Shown piece by piece: positions 12,352 to 25,023 of a stretch of 64,000 nucleotides of DNA. Below the pieces are notes generated by a model that was not told the DNA's origin, ran no database searches, and saw only the letters and a list, made by a program, of their open reading frames with translations. Position 1 is the stretch's first letter; each line of letters opens with the position of its first letter. The stretch spans positions 145,114,962-145,178,961 of the forward strand of contig CM077644.1 in NCBI GenBank assembly GCA_039707465.1, in the 5' to 3' direction. Source of the stretch: Rhabdophis nuchalis. Taxonomy: Eukaryota; Chordata; Lepidosauria; Squamata; Natricidae. Made by a program: the position numbers and the translations under genes.

Positions 12352-12395
12352 CTGTAAGTCTTTATCACTGATGGTCCATCCTGTTCTATCTTCTT
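12352..12395 (-). CDS. ZCCHC7: ZCCHC7 small coding exon, just upstream of the zinc knuckles
   Basis: This 44-nt exon is read on the minus strand. The acceptor is a T-rich tract ending TTTTGCAG just before 12395, and the donor is ACAG|GTACAA after 12352. It starts with two bases of a split codon and then encodes EDRTGWTISDKDLQ, ending in phase 0. It therefore joins directly to the exon at 6858-6980, which begins AQIGNY. In known ZCCHC7 proteins an acidic N-terminal region is followed by a short W-S/T-I-S-D/E-K-D segment and then the knuckle array, and the match in residues, order and phase is close. The segment lies outside the knuckles and I know of no assigned function for it. The exon is tiny and lies 5.4 kb from the next exon. 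The preceding, large N-terminal exon is not in the window. Transcript data would confirm it; the splice sites and frame make it very likely real. Confidence 0.85.
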
Positions 12396-14814
12396 CTGCA
12401 AAACAATTATTTGGAACAATTGAAATGGATTTCAGTAACTATAGGATTTGTCTTATTAGTAGCAAGTTAATGAAAGAACGTTACAAAATTTCCAAAATGA
12501 TATCACAAAACCTTTTTAGATTTTACCTATTTTATCTGCGCAGCATCTAATCTGGTGAAGTAGGTGACATACAAATTAATCAATAGTAATAATCATAAGC
12601 AATGTATTTTGAGACAATATATAATGTTTTAATACTAAAATAGTATTTTAAGTATTTCAATTTATATAGGAAGATTTCAGGGATTCTTTCATGAGAAGGT
12701 TAGCAATGGCCTTTATTTATCACCACAAGTGATAAAGGAATGTTAATGAACTGTATACAAAGAGCAAGATCCGAAAAGTCTTTGGAAGCTTGTATAGGCA
12801 GTAAATTCTGTTTTAGTAGCACATCAAAAGCTTCACTGCCTCAGTATCTTAATGACAGAATAAAATAAATTTTCCAATGAATCTTCATTGAGTTTCAAGA
12901 GCTATTGAAAATATTTTGTAACATAAAAATATAACTGGAATATCAATTATCATTTGGATGGTTCCAACATGGACGCATAGAAAAACATTGTATGTTATTC
13001 TACACATTTGACATAATATTTCTCATCAATTCTGTATTTGTTTTTTAAGATCAGCTTTCAAAGCAATCATTGTAACTATATGCTATCTATCTATGTATTT
13101 CTCATTAAAGCAACCAGATAAATATTAGCTTTCACTTGGTTGATTAATATGCAGTTCTCAAGTTGTAAGAAACTCTTCATCGTTTATAGTATAACATAAA
13201 TATTTATCTAAAATCTTTACAGATTGCCTTTTGGGACACATATATAACTAGCAGCATCGAACAAAAGATGAATCCAGTTGAGATATAATGAATGAATAAA
13301 AATGTAAGAATCCAGTATAATAAGGAAACACCATGACTCAGGAATTAGTGTTATAAAAACCCTCTTAGAGAAAGGCAGATGGAACAAATGGATTTTCAAG
13401 GATATTTGAAAGCTTGTACAAAATGCTCTTTCATAGTGCCAAAGAAAACAGTCCCACATCCAGGAGTACACCAATAAGAAGGTCCTTGACTGGCACTCAA
13501 AAAGGGCCTCTATAGTTGATCTTTACAGAAGGATCATACAATTGAAGGCTGCCTTCTGTATATCCCATTTAAAACTTTAAAAGGAAACGAATACAAGGGA
13601 AAACAGTCTTCTATATATCCCCAAATTGTTTAAATCTTTAAAAAGTTAACATAACATTAAGGGCTTTAAAAAGAACTCAGAGCTGCTTTGATAATCATAG
13701 ACAATTGGTGCAAAATTAGTGTAACATGTTTGGATCTCCTATTCACAGACACACAGTACACTAGAATTTTTAAATCATTTTCATAAGTGGATCACATTTA
13801 GCCTATATGGGTAATCAAATGTGAATGGTCACTATTTCCCAGACCAGATGTAATATTGTAACGTAGATATTGCCTGTTGTTGCTCCCTAGAAATGTTACC
13901 AGAGGGTTATTGCCATTCATTCAAAAGATAACAGTGGCATATAGCCAACATGAGTAACAGGCACTGAATTTGCATAATGTTTTAAAATAACAATTGGATT
14001 GAGTTTGCAAATGTCAACATTAAAAATAATATGCTGTGTGAAAAAGTAGCTTCCTTTATTGTTCTACATCTGCCACCATTCATCTTCATTAGTGATATTA
14101 GTACTAGTAGTATTATAGAAGATGCAAAAAAAAATGCTTACCATTTTCCCCCATGGAAAATATATTTGTCTGCTATATTAATTGCATTAAAGTAAAACAT
14201 ATTCAAATAAAGTTCAGATTAAAATAGTTTTTGTCCCACCCCATAGCTTTTTTTATACAGTCCCTAGCACAGCCCACAAAGACATAGCCCTCAGCTCCAA
14301 GGTGGCTGCCCCTTCATTTAAAAACATAGCTACATCTACAAACAACTTCACAATTTTAAATATCCAATTGTTCACATCAAAGTACTGGAATATGCCATGT
14401 AACAGAGTTGATTTATCTTTTTAAATGCCATGCCATGCCTCAGTCAACTTTTCTCCGACTGGCCTACAATTTATTTACATTTTTCTTTAAGAATATAAAA
14501 GCAAAAATCTTGTAAATTATTGTTCTTGAACTGTAAATTGAATATATGACCTGTAGCTATTATTTCTTTCCATTTTATACACATCATACTTCTATCAGAC
14601 ATTTGCTGATTAATGGAGGGAGGGGGCAGAAATGTTTGCCTCCCCACCACCACTGATTTGCATTGAGCATGGCTTTCCCATCACAGCTATTCAGTAATCT
14701 CATGTTTTATGACCTGTACTTTATTCTAGATCTCTCTTTGCTGGAATTAATTGTGTAGCTTATAGACCAGTGTTCTAAACAATTAAGTTCATTTCTAAAA
14801 AAAGGCTATCCTCT

Positions 14815-15015
14815 AAGCATTTACAATCAAATTTTACTAGTTTATTTATGAGAATGTCATGTGGAACTGTGTCAAAAGCACTGCTAAATTTGATTACGCT
14901 GAAGATTATATCTACTGCATTCCCTTTATCCACTAAACCACTTATCTTATAAAACTCAAGAGATTAGTCTGTACTGGCATGTATTTCTTACATTTACAAT
15001 ACCTTACCAGCAACC
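14815..15015 (-). mobile_element. CR1-type LINE reverse transcriptase relic
   Basis: The minus strand still reads DKGNAVDIIFS, then KFSSAFDTVPHDILINK, which corresponds to the motif-A region of CR1 reverse transcriptase (usually FSKAFDTVPH). It is stop-ridden and lacks flanking domains. Confidence 0.7.
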
Positions 15016-15814
15016 ATTTCTGAATCTAACTCCCAACCCATTTTTCAAAGTAAAAATAAAATCCATTATTAAAGTACTTTAAGTGAGTAAAATATTATTG
15101 GTTCAAATAGCTTTATTATTGCTTATTTTTATTGTCCAACCTCCCCCCTCCCAAATTGATAGCATATCAAGAGTACATGCTTGTACAATGGCTTAAATAA
15201 CTGCAACACTTATCCTGCATTCATTTTTTTTTTAAAAAACCTCTGTACAATGATATTTATATAATGGGAACTAAAAACTACTAATACCATAATGATTAAA
15301 TTAAACCTTTCCTAAAATTTTATGTCAATGTTAAATATGATATGTGAGATGTAAATGTAAATGGACAGAGTTGCTTCAATTCTACAATTAATGCTGAAAA
15401 TAATTTGCAAAGAACAGTGAATGGTTTTGTAATATTAATATTCTTGTATTCTGAATATGCTGTTTGTTACACCAGTTGTATATTCTCCAAATTTTATTAG
15501 ATATTATCCGTATTATATCCTGCATCAGTTGTTGAATGAAACAGGTTGTTCAGCAATTAAGATGCATAAAATATTTAAGCAATTTTTAAAAATATATAGA
15601 ACCATGTCTGATAACTTTATATTTTTATAATTACTTTTACAATGATTTTTATGAAACATACCCAAAAAGATTTAATTGGGATATACTGTATAGTCTATTC
15701 AATATACTCAAAACTGCCTTCTGAATTGCAATGTTGAGTCTATGCAAAGCATTGTTAACAGGACTCTGGCCTGCCAAATAGAGCACCAGTCTTAACTTCC
15801 TTGTGACTTCATGG

Positions 15815-16044
15815 CAGTGGTGGGTTTCTGCAGGCTCGCACCTACTCGCGAGAGCCGGTTGGTGAAATTTAGAGAACCGGTGAGAGGGGGTTCCACCGGC
15901 GTACCTGGAAGTAAATCTGGCCCGCCGCTGCCATTGACCCAACGGGAAGGAAAGGAATGGAAGGGAAGGGAATGGAAGGGAGGAAGGAAGGAAGGAAGGA
16001 AGGAAAGAAAGAAAGAAAGAAAGAATGAAAGAAAGAATGAAGGA

Positions 16045-16088
<44 letters not shown>

Positions 16089-16270
16089 GAATTTATCATC
16101 ACAATTGAGTCCAAAATTTTGGTTGCTAAGCAAGAGCAAGAGTTGTTAAATGAGTTTCACCACATTTTAAAAGGTGGCCACTCCCACCCTGTCACATGAC
16201 TACCAAGCCACGCCCACAAAATAGGCCACACCTATAGAGTAGGTTCTAAAAAATTTGATACCCACCACTG
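15815..16270. mobile_element. hAT-like non-autonomous element with a GGAA/GAAA core (456 bp)
   Basis: The ends are CAGTGGTGGGTTTC and, inverted, CAGTGGTGGGTATC. The flanks are the identical octamer CTTCATGG at 15807-15814 and 16271-16278, a perfect 8-bp duplication. From about 15950 to 16089 it carries GGAA then GAAA repeats. The right third contains ACAATTGAGTCCAAAATTTT and GGCCACTCCCACCC blocks shared with 22175-23579. Confidence 0.9.
15950..16089 (+). repeat. (GGAA)n/(GAAA)n microsatellite inside the hAT element
   Basis: A purine-only tract on the plus strand, interrupted by a few T. The long frames read across it on both strands are low-complexity and not genes. Confidence 0.95.
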
Positions 16271-18734
16271 CTTCATGGACATAGCCATGCAGTTTTCTTG
16301 GCAACAGAAATGGCTTCCCACTATCTTCGTAAACTAACCTATAATCCAGTGATTCACTGGTGGTCTCCCATCCCATCTTCCAGTCTCAGTAGGCTGAAAC
16401 TGGTTTTGATTTTCTTTGATCAGGCAGTTACGTGCTGGGCAGACTCTAAAAGCTTAGCTTTTTATGTGTAAAAATTGAAGTATGTTTTAAAAAGATAGGT
16501 TCTGCCTGTTTTACAACATTGTTGTAAACATGTTTTACATATTTCCACTAAGCAGCTGCAAGAAATCAGAGGATGTAATTATTCTGGACTAAAATATGGT
16601 CTTCTCTAACAACATTAATTAATTAATCAATCAATCAATCTAATCAATTCTTCTTTATGTTCTATTAGAATTTTAACAAAGATATAGCTAATTAAAAACT
16701 GAATGTCTTTATGGATTTACTTGGTATAGTCCTCCCCCACCCCCGGACAATATTTGGCTCTTTCTGACTTAAGTGGAATTCAAACAAAACAGTATTTTGT
16801 ACAAAGGGTAGATCAAGATTCAGAATAGTATAGAATGTAATTTAGTAATATTTTTATATGCAGAAAGGGTACTCTGAATCTGTGAGGACCATAAAAGAAA
16901 ATGATTTGAGTCTGGGGTTACAAGAGGAAGGTGGGATCAGGAAAAAGCACTGTAAGTTTTCTTCTGTAATTTTTTCTCTCTTGCATTCTGTTGCAAGGTC
17001 AACTTTTTATCCAACACAGTGAATCCATCATCTTTTTAAAAATTTAGTATGAAGTAATACCTGTAGATTAAGGGTAAATACTATAAAAAATCACTGCTGA
17101 TAGTTTTCATTGCCATCTGATAACTTCTGACATTAATTGCTATTTTAAGAGTATTCCAAACTCGCTTTAACTCATAAGGTTTTGATTAACTGTTAATCTA
17201 CAGATGGAATGGATTCTTTGTTAATATCTTGTTTGAAAAAATAACTGAAGAGCTTCATAAATTTCCTACCCAGGTTTTAAGCATTTTCAGGAAAGGCTCA
17301 TTTAATCATAATTTTACTGTAACAATCACACATTTCTGAAAATCTCATGTTAGAAATCACAGTGTGGAGGATTTTGCAAATTCTTTAAAGTGTTAATGAC
17401 AAATTCTTCTTTAAGTAGGATTATTATTCTTGCTACTTTTGTTGCAGTCTTAAACAATCCATGCAAGAGATCACTTCAGTTAAAAATTTGAAATGTTACA
17501 GAACATTTATTTCAAGTATTTTAATATTGATAGAACTACTACTAAATTTTATTGAACTACAAGTAACAATTTTTTAAAACAATCTTATGCTGCCTGGAGG
17601 GTATATTTTTGAGGGCTATAACAAAGGGAGGTTACAATTTAATATCTATTCAGAAAATAATATTACTTAATCCAAACTTGCTTGAAATATAATCCAAATG
17701 AAGACATATATGCCAAGAAGCCTTTGTGATTTTTTAAAAAAAAGCTTACTAAATGTTCAAATATGTGTATTTTTACTACATATTCCTCTATGTATTATGG
17801 TAATTTATATTATCCTAAGAATCCATTTCAATTTATTATGTCTGCAGGAAATATTGCACGAAAGAATGGTAATATATCCCTCTCTGTTGATACTAAATAT
17901 AAACATACTTATAGAACACTGCACCTTAGAAATGTGTCACAACTTGCAAAGTGAAAAATATATCAAGGCAATAACTATAGAGATTCTTTGTTTTGTTTTC
18001 ATTTATTTTTGCATTTTCAAAATATGAAGCTCCTGATAATTTAGGTTTTGTAAACAAGGTAGTAATGTTTACAAACAAGTATCAATAGTTGGTATTTTTC
18101 AAAACTTAGTGTAACATTTGGAGAACAAAGTAATCTCTCTCTTTTAGTAGGTACAAGTGTGGGGACCACAGGAACAGTTAAATTCATGGCATGGTTGGTC
18201 TACCACACAGTCGGGGGAATTCTTTAAATAGAGCCTGTCACTCTCTTTGCCCATCAATGGGATTTCCTTCTCAAACTGCTGATTCGTTCAGGTACACAAC
18301 AGAGGAAATTTCAGTTAACCTTTGTTTCACCCCAGGGAAAAATCTGTCTGAGAAGTATAAAATGAATAGTTTAAAAAAAGTAAGTAGCCAAGCTTCAGTG
18401 CTATTCTTTGTAGCGTTCACAGCAGTCAGACAAAAATAAAACAAATGCTTTTACTGCCCCTGGAGAATAAATGATATAATGCACAATTTAGAATCTCGGT
18501 TGTCTACTTTTTGTTTTCAGTTCATAAAAAGGTAAACACCAATCAGATCAGGACTATTGCTTTCAGTGCAAGATTGTTTTGCTCAAACCATTACCCAGTA
18601 GTTATAAAAAGAAAAAATTGGTTACAAAAACAGAATAAAACGTCTGAGTAAATAAGCCTCAGATTTTTTTAGGAGTGGGATCTCCTGGTGTGTCCTCTGC
18701 ATTCAAGACCACAGGGTGCCAACAACTTCAACGG

Positions 18735-18870
18735 GGTATTTATTTTTCTTTATTTGTTCAATTTCTTTCCCTTTCATACAGGAGTTCAAGGCAGCCTACA
18801 TAGTAGTCTCTTCTCTTATTTCCACCAACAATCCTGTGAGGTTGGACTGAGACGGCCGGTCAAAGCCACC
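18735..18870 (-). mobile_element. SINE/LINE-tail fragment
   Basis: The minus strand carries CAGTCCAACCTCACAGGATTG, related to the body of the SINEs at 49590-49742 and 59778-59975. A T-rich tract and GGCTGCCTTGAACTCCTG follow. No clear head is visible. Confidence 0.45.
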
Positions 18871-21288
18871 TAGGTATTTTCTATTACTGAGATGTATTAG
18901 AACTTGAGTCTCCCCAATGCTATTCCAATGCCTTAAATACTATATCATGCTGCATATATTAGATATATTAGAAGTATAAAGTAAGACTAATTAAGAAACA
19001 GTCATTACTAGATATAAAGACTAGGAAAAAAAGTATTCTTATATGAAGAAATTTAGATGGAAAGAGCTCATGTTATACTTCACATTTCCCCCCCATTTCA
19101 GAGTAAGTTGCAACCTCCTATTTAAACTGTCAGAACATCTTCTTTTAGATTCTCCCAATTTAATAGTGCTTGGAGATATTAATAAGGTGCTGTGGGGGTT
19201 TTATTTTTTGGGATGCAGCTCAGGATTTTTAATAACTGTGAGAATCATATCCTAATTTCAAAACACAGAAAATCAACAGCAAAGCAGAATATAAATTGAA
19301 TGTGTAATTGTATATTAGATCCACCACAAGCTATCCTGCTCTTGCAACAACACAGAGGTGACTGAGAGCAAATCAATCCCATATCTCACAATCTGTTACA
19401 TCAGTAGATTAGCTCTAATGATCAACATGTATTTGCAGGGAGGAAGAAGCAGATTCAGTAGTTACAATTCAATCGCATATAAAAAAAAACCTTCTAAAAC
19501 CAACTTGAAATATAGAATATAGCTAGAGCAAGTACTACTGCTGAGTACGATGTGTAATATAGTAATCAAACATTGTCATGTGTGAAGCCTGGGGGTATAG
19601 GTGTAACACAGATAAACATACAACGCATACATGCACACCTCTGTCTGTGTGTGTGTTTGTGTGTCTTATTCACATATATAAATAATGGAACTAACTCCTA
19701 TTATGAAGAGGGAGAAATATTTTGGAGGAAGACTTCCTATCATAGTAGAACATATGAAAGAATTGTATTAGATCCACAAAATATGGGTCTTTGTGTTTTA
19801 AGTTAAGCATTCACTTTTTGACTCATTCAATGGGAGAGGGGGAGGAGCCAGAACACCACTGTACTACCATTAAGTCCCGATCATGTGAGTCAAGTTTCCC
19901 TGAAAACCAACCAAATAAGAGAATTTGTTAGAGCTGATTTCTAAATATACAATGCAATTGCTTTTAAAATATCACTAGGTAAGAGAGACAACTTTAAGAT
20001 GGGAAGGGAAGCATCTCAGTGGTCTCAAACTTCTCAGTTCCATATTGGGGAATAGTATTAGTCCCCTTACCAATCATATAAAGCGCCCCTCCTTCAAACC
20101 TTACATACCTCTTGTATCTAGCCTGGCTTTTGGAGAAGCGGACTGTATTCCTCAATCATTTGTATTGTCTTTTTGGTCTCTGCAGATCTTTAATGGATAT
20201 GCACATTCTTTCTCCTTATTAGCTACTCATTGTTTTCAAAAAAAAAAAATTTAAATGGTTATTAAAAATAAGAAGAAAAATAAGGGGTAATTGAAGAATA
20301 GGAGCATAAGCACTGGCATCATTCACTTTACACTGAGGTGCAACTCATTTGTAAATTTAACATAATTCACTACTGAAAAACCAACTTCTCAACCGTACAC
20401 TTCTAGCAGAGGATGTAGAATATTCCATACTGTTTTATAAACTTCCCAAATACCTCTCTAGTTTCTGCCACACCTTACATATGTAAAGGACTTCCTACTT
20501 ATTTTCTATTCCAGTTATAAATTAGAAAACATGCTTCAAAGTTGATTGAGAAAAATAAATCAGTTTGGCCTTCCCAACACAGAAGTACTATCTGATAAAA
20601 TTATTGCATTAAAGTTCCCTACCTTATCCTGAGCAATGAAAAAAATGAATTAAAATTAATTGTTATGCAAATTAATTCACTAATTTTGTTCACCTTAGCA
20701 TTTCCAACTTTGAAAAAAGCTCACTTTACTGAAATTTGTTTTTTTTAAAGTTTGTTATACAAAATATATACTTCCTCTCAAATCCATTAGCACTTCCTAA
20801 TCAATTCTCAGTTTATTTTCTATACACGTTGTCTATATTGCTTGCCCACAGATGTTTCATCTAATCGTTAAATTCTAACCACAGAAAAAGAAAGAAAAAA
20901 GCACACAAGAGGAAGTTAGAATGGATTATATCTTTTGAGCGGATGTTCTTAAAATCTTTTAAGGACTACCTCTGAATGCAACCCTTTAAAAAAAAACTCA
21001 TTTAAGTCCTTTGAATAAGTCTTTATTCTTACTAAAATTCTGACAGTTAACTCAAATCATGCATCTTGTAGTTTATGCATGTTCCTGAGTTGTATAAAAA
21101 AGATATAATACACATCTAATAAATCGATAAATAAACAAGCAAGCTGATTCTATTAAATCCATTTCCCTTAGATTCTGAAGTCAAAGCAAAATTATTTGTT
21201 GATTGAATGTGTTGCATCCTTAACAGTAAACAGATAATTGTGTAGACTTGCAATACCACAGCTATATCATACTAATTTTGTACGTTTC

Positions 21289-21520
21289 ATCCCAGTAAAG
21301 AGTATGACTAGCTGATGAGAGCTAAAAAGCTCAAAATAGATCTATCCTAGTCTCTCTGGTTTATTTATTGATCAGCTCATAAAACTAACACACATATTAA
21401 AAAATTAACACAACAGAACTCATGGCTTTCTGTCTAGATGGTCTCTGGCGATGAGCCAAAAGGCAGAAAAGGAAACAGCATGTCTCCTCCCTTAATGGGG
21501 CTCTAACAGGGTGTTGTGAA

Positions 21521-21530
<10 letters not shown>
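21289..21530 (+). mobile_element. SINE copy S1 with (CATA)n tail
   Basis: It carries AATAGATCTATCC, GATCAGCTCATAAAACTAAC, CTAGATGGTCTCTGGCGATG and CTAACAGGGTGTTGTGAAA before a CATA/TA/CA microsatellite. The same blocks in the same order occur at 24093-24345 and inverted at 24457-24600. The tRNA-like head is largely missing in this copy. Confidence 0.65.
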
Positions 21531-21596
<66 letters not shown>

Positions 21597-21631
21597 GCAT
21601 ACACATACATATATATGTGTGTGTGTTAGAT

Positions 21632-21725
<94 letters not shown>
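21516..21725 (+). repeat. Compound (CATA)n, (TA)n and (AC)n microsatellite
   Basis: CATA units are followed by TA, an AC run near 21566-21600, a GT run, and then about 45 uninterrupted TA units to 21725. Confidence 0.95.
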
Positions 21726-21727
<2 letters not shown>

Positions 21728-21865
21728 TGGTATTGCTGGCTTCGGGGATTTTCCCGTGTATATAGCATGGAGATGTTATTTAATATTTAATAACATCTAA
21801 CATAATAGTTAATAACATCTCCATGCTATATACACGGGAAAATCCCCGAAGCCAGCAATACCAGC
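21726..21865. repeat. Perfect inverted repeat, 55-nt arms
   Basis: Arms 21726-21780 and 21811-21865 are exact reverse complements (the outer end reads GCTGGTATTGCTGGCTTCGG) around a 30-nt AT-rich loop. It is embedded between two long TA tracts. The motif TTTTCCCGTGTA recurs in a smaller hairpin at 22099-22148. Confidence 0.95.
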
Positions 21866-21895
21866 ACACCTACATCCGTGAAAATCTACGAAAAC

Positions 21896-22063
<168 letters not shown>

Positions 22064-22098
22064 TTTTCGTACATTTTCAGGGGTATAGGTATGTAGGT

Positions 22099-22148
22099 CT
22101 TTTCCCGTGTAAAATAAAATTGTAACTTTTAATTTTACACGGGAAAAG
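22099..22148. repeat. Hairpin, 17-nt perfect arms
   Basis: CTTTTCCCGTGTAAAAT pairs with ATTTTACACGGGAAAAG around a 16-nt loop. Confidence 0.85.
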
Positions 22149-22620
22149 GCCCGAATAAACCAGAACCTATATATCAGGGGTGGGTTCCTGGGGGCTCGCA
22201 GGGGTTCGCGCGAGCCCTTTCGTCAAATTTCCGGATCCCAAGCGAGCCCTTTGGATCGTGGAAGTATCTAAGGAACACGTGGCTCGCTCGTGTATCCCTA
22301 GCAGGGAAAGTTTCAAGACCCAGGCGCTTTAGTTTTGAAGCTGCCGGGCCTGCTTTCCCTGTTGGCGCGGGGGGAGGGGGGAGGGGGGTTCGCGCAGCCT
22401 AGCGCGTCTCTCTTTCTCTCCCTCCCTCCCTCTCTGTCTCTGTGTGTGTGTCTGTCACTCTCTGATTCCCCCCTCCCTCCCTGTCTCTCTCTGTGTCTGT
22501 GCCTCTCTCTGTCTGTCTGTCGTCGTGCCTGCCCGCCCGCCCGTCCCCCGCGGAGCCTCTTCATCCCGGGGCCGCTGTGCTCACTCACCTTAGCCTGCCC
22601 TCCCCGCCGCCCGGCCGCCT

Positions 22621-22890
22621 GCAGCTGAGAAGCGTGTGTGTGTGTGTGTGGGAACAGGGAAAGTTTTGCCGCGAGTGGCGGGGGGGTGGGGTGGGGGTTT
22701 GCGCAGCTTAGCGCGCTCTTGTTCCGCTGCCCCTAGCCGGCAGGCTTTAAAGGTCGGCCTTTGAAGCCTGCCGGCTAGGGGCAGCAGAACAAGAGCGCGC
22801 TAAGCTGCGCAAACCCCCACCCCAACCCCCCGCCACTCGCGGCAAAACTTTCCCTGTTCCCACACACACACACACACGCTTCTCAGCTGC
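22621..22890. repeat. GC-rich foldback within the mosaic element
   Basis: Arms 22621-22747 and 22764-22890 pair over about 127 nt with few differences around a 16-nt loop. They include CCGGCTAGGGGCAGC, GCGCAAACCCCCACCCC and the TTCCCACACACA stretch. The G-rich strand has runs of 5-8 G. Confidence 0.92.
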
Positions 22891-22923
22891 ATTCCGAGCC
22901 CTTCAGCCAGCGCTCGGCCTTTG

Positions 22924-23037
22924 AAGCCTGCCGGCTAGGGGCAGCGGAACAAGAGCGTGCTAAGCTGCGCAAACCCCCACCCCACCCCCCCGCCACTCGC
23001 GGCAAAACTTTCCCTGTTCCCACACACACACACACAC
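22924..23037 (+). repeat. Third, direct copy of the foldback arm
   Basis: It repeats 22764-22880 in the same orientation with scattered substitutions such as AGCGGAAC for AGCAGAAC. Confidence 0.9.
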
Positions 23038-23069
23038 AAACCCAGAGTGATAGATGGGCGGATGAAGGG

Positions 23070-23378
23070 GAGAGAGACAGAGAGAGAAAGAAAGAAAGAA
23101 AGAGAAAGAAAGAAAGAAAAAAGTGAGAGAGAAGAAAGAGAGAGAGAAAGACAGAGAAAGAGAGACAGAAAGGAAAGAGAGAAAAAAAGAGAGAAAGAAA
23201 AAGAGAAAGCGAGAAAGAAAGAAAGAGAAAGAAAAAGAGGGAAAGAAAGAAAGAGAGAAAGAAAGAAAGAAAGAGAAAGAAAGAGAGAAAGAGAAAGAGG
23301 GAAAGAGAGAGAGAAAGAAAGAGAGAGAGAAAGAGGGAAAGAGAGAGAGAAGGAAAGAAAGAGAAAGAAAGAAAGAAC
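23070..23378 (+). repeat. (GAAA)n/(GA)n purine tract
   Basis: About 300 nt almost entirely of A and G on the plus strand. The long frames across it on both strands are repeat translations. Confidence 0.95.
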
Positions 23379-23602
23379 GTATGACCACAATTGAGCCCAA
23401 AAGTTTAGTTGTTAACCAAGACCATTGTTAAGTGAGTTTCACATTTTCCAAGTTGGCCACTCCCACCCGGTCACATGGCTGGCAAGCCACTCCCACCCAG
23501 TCACATGGCCAGCAAGCCACTCCCACAAAGCAGGCCACACCCACAGAACCTGTTCCAAAAATTTTGAAACCCACCCCTGCTATATATATAGGTTCAATGG
23601 GA

Positions 23603-23737
23603 TTTGAATCCCAGTAGATGAAGTATGGCCAGCTGAATCCCAGTAGATGAAGTATGGCCAGCTGAAGAAGGCTAAAAAGCCTGAAATAGATCTATCCTGG
23701 TCTCTTAATTATTAAATCAGCCCTTAAAAATCTAACA
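23603..23737 (+). mobile_element. SINE copy S2, with a 29-bp internal duplication
   Basis: GAATCCCAGTAGATGAAGTA is present twice in tandem, followed by GAAATAGATCTATCCTGGTC and a CATA tail shared with the convergent copy S3. Confidence 0.65.
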
Positions 23738-23786
23738 TACATACATACATACATACATACATACATACATACATACATACATACAT
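23736..23786 (+). repeat. (CATA)n microsatellite between convergent SINE copies
   Basis: About 12 units, with S2 on the left pointing in and S3 on the right pointing in. Confidence 0.95.
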
Positions 23787-23955
23787 GTTAGTTTTATGAG
23801 CTGATCAATAAATTTAAATTTGAGAGACCAAGATAGATCTATTTCGAGCTTATTAGCTCTCATCAGTTGGCCACACCCCACTGGGATTCGAACCGGGGCT
23901 GCAATGCATCCAAGGCAGAAGCATAGCACTACAGCCTAACCAGGCTCTACCCATT
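23787..23955 (-). mobile_element. tRNA-derived SINE copy S3 with intact-looking head
   Basis: On the minus strand it starts near GGTAGAGCCTGGTTAGG. It has a box-B-like GGTTCGAATCCCAG and continues GAGCTAATAAGCTCGAAATA and ATCAGCTCATAAAACTAAC into the CATA tail. GGTTCGAATCC is the canonical T-loop/B-box core, so pol III origin is likely. Confidence 0.72.
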
Positions 23956-23967
23956 GCATCAGCAATA

Positions 23968-23976
23968 TACGAAAGC

Positions 23977-24023
<47 letters not shown>

Positions 24024-24043
24024 CATACATATATATACATATA

Positions 24044-24075
<32 letters not shown>

Positions 24076-24088
24076 TATATACATATGC
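23968..24088. repeat. (AT)n(GT)n...(AC)n(AT)n self-complementary microsatellite
   Basis: A GT run near 23992-24020 faces an AC run near 24053-24074, with AT on both sides and between. The whole block is roughly palindromic and links divergent SINE copies S3 and S4. Confidence 0.92.
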
Positions 24089-24090
24089 TT

Positions 24091-24456
<366 letters not shown>

Positions 24457-24600
24457 ATTGTTTCCACAACACCCTGTTAGGGCTCCAATTAAGGGAGGAA
24501 GCATACTGCTTTTCCTTTTCTGCCTTTCGGCTCATCACCAGAGACCATCTAGACAGAAAGCCATGAATTCCGTTCTGTAATTTTTTTTATATGTGTGTTA
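24457..24600 (-). mobile_element. SINE copy S5, inverted partner of S4
   Basis: The minus strand reads CATGGCTTTCTGTCTAGATG then GTCTCTGGTGATGAGCC and ends ACAGGGTGTTGTGGAAACAA at the TATC array. It corresponds to the 3' half of S1 and S4. Confidence 0.7.
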
Positions 24601-24806
24601 CGTGTTATATATATATATAAATAATATATATGTCTGTGTATATGTGTGTTATAGCTAACATATAACATAACATGTAACATAGCCTAGCATAACATAAAAT
24701 ATAATACAAAACCAGTAGTAACCACTTTCTGTCAATATGGTCAAGTGTAAGAACTGAGTGAAGGAGGAATAAAGGAGAAATCACAGACACCTCTATATTG
24801 TATGTA

Positions 24807-24830
24807 CAGTTGTGTTCAAAATTATTCACC
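24807..24830 (+). repeat. Tc1 left outer inverted repeat
   Basis: It starts CAGTTGTGTTCAAAATTATT immediately after the TA duplication and pairs with the inverted right end at 26397-26422, with one substitution and one base of length difference. The related inner site is at 24991-25010 (cagttttattcaaccccc). Confidence 0.9.
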
Positions 24831-25023
24831 CCCACTGAAATTGAGTGTTTTGGCCAGTTTGACATTGATTTTGATCATTCAGTCATCTTGCTTACATTTA
24901 AATCAAAGAGGCACTTGTAGGTCAGACAAATATAACATAACATTTATAATGAAATAACCACAAATGTCTTTTCTGTGCTCACATCATTATCAGTTTTATT
25001 CAACCCCCAAGCGACATTCAATC

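Larger units (their letters stand above)
22175..23579. mobile_element. Mosaic hAT-type element with internal foldback (1405 bp)
   Basis: The ends are CAGGGGTGGGTTCC and, inverted, CAGGGGTGGGTTTC. The flanking octamers CTATATAT at 22167-22174 and 23580-23587 are identical, though the motif is of low complexity. Left to right it has a GC-rich segment, CT-rich tracts, a near-perfect foldback (22621-22747 against 22764-22890), a third direct copy of that arm (22924-23037), a GAAA tract (23070-23378), and a right part shared with 15815-16270. It has no transposase. The shared ends and right module show that these are two members of one family. Confidence 0.85.

Noticed and set aside
22935..23431. 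Long open frames of Ser/Phe/Leu or Arg/Lys/Glu repeats on both strands
   Set aside because: They are translations of the GAAA tract and foldback of a transposable element. There is no protein signal, and the openness follows from the absence of T-containing codons.
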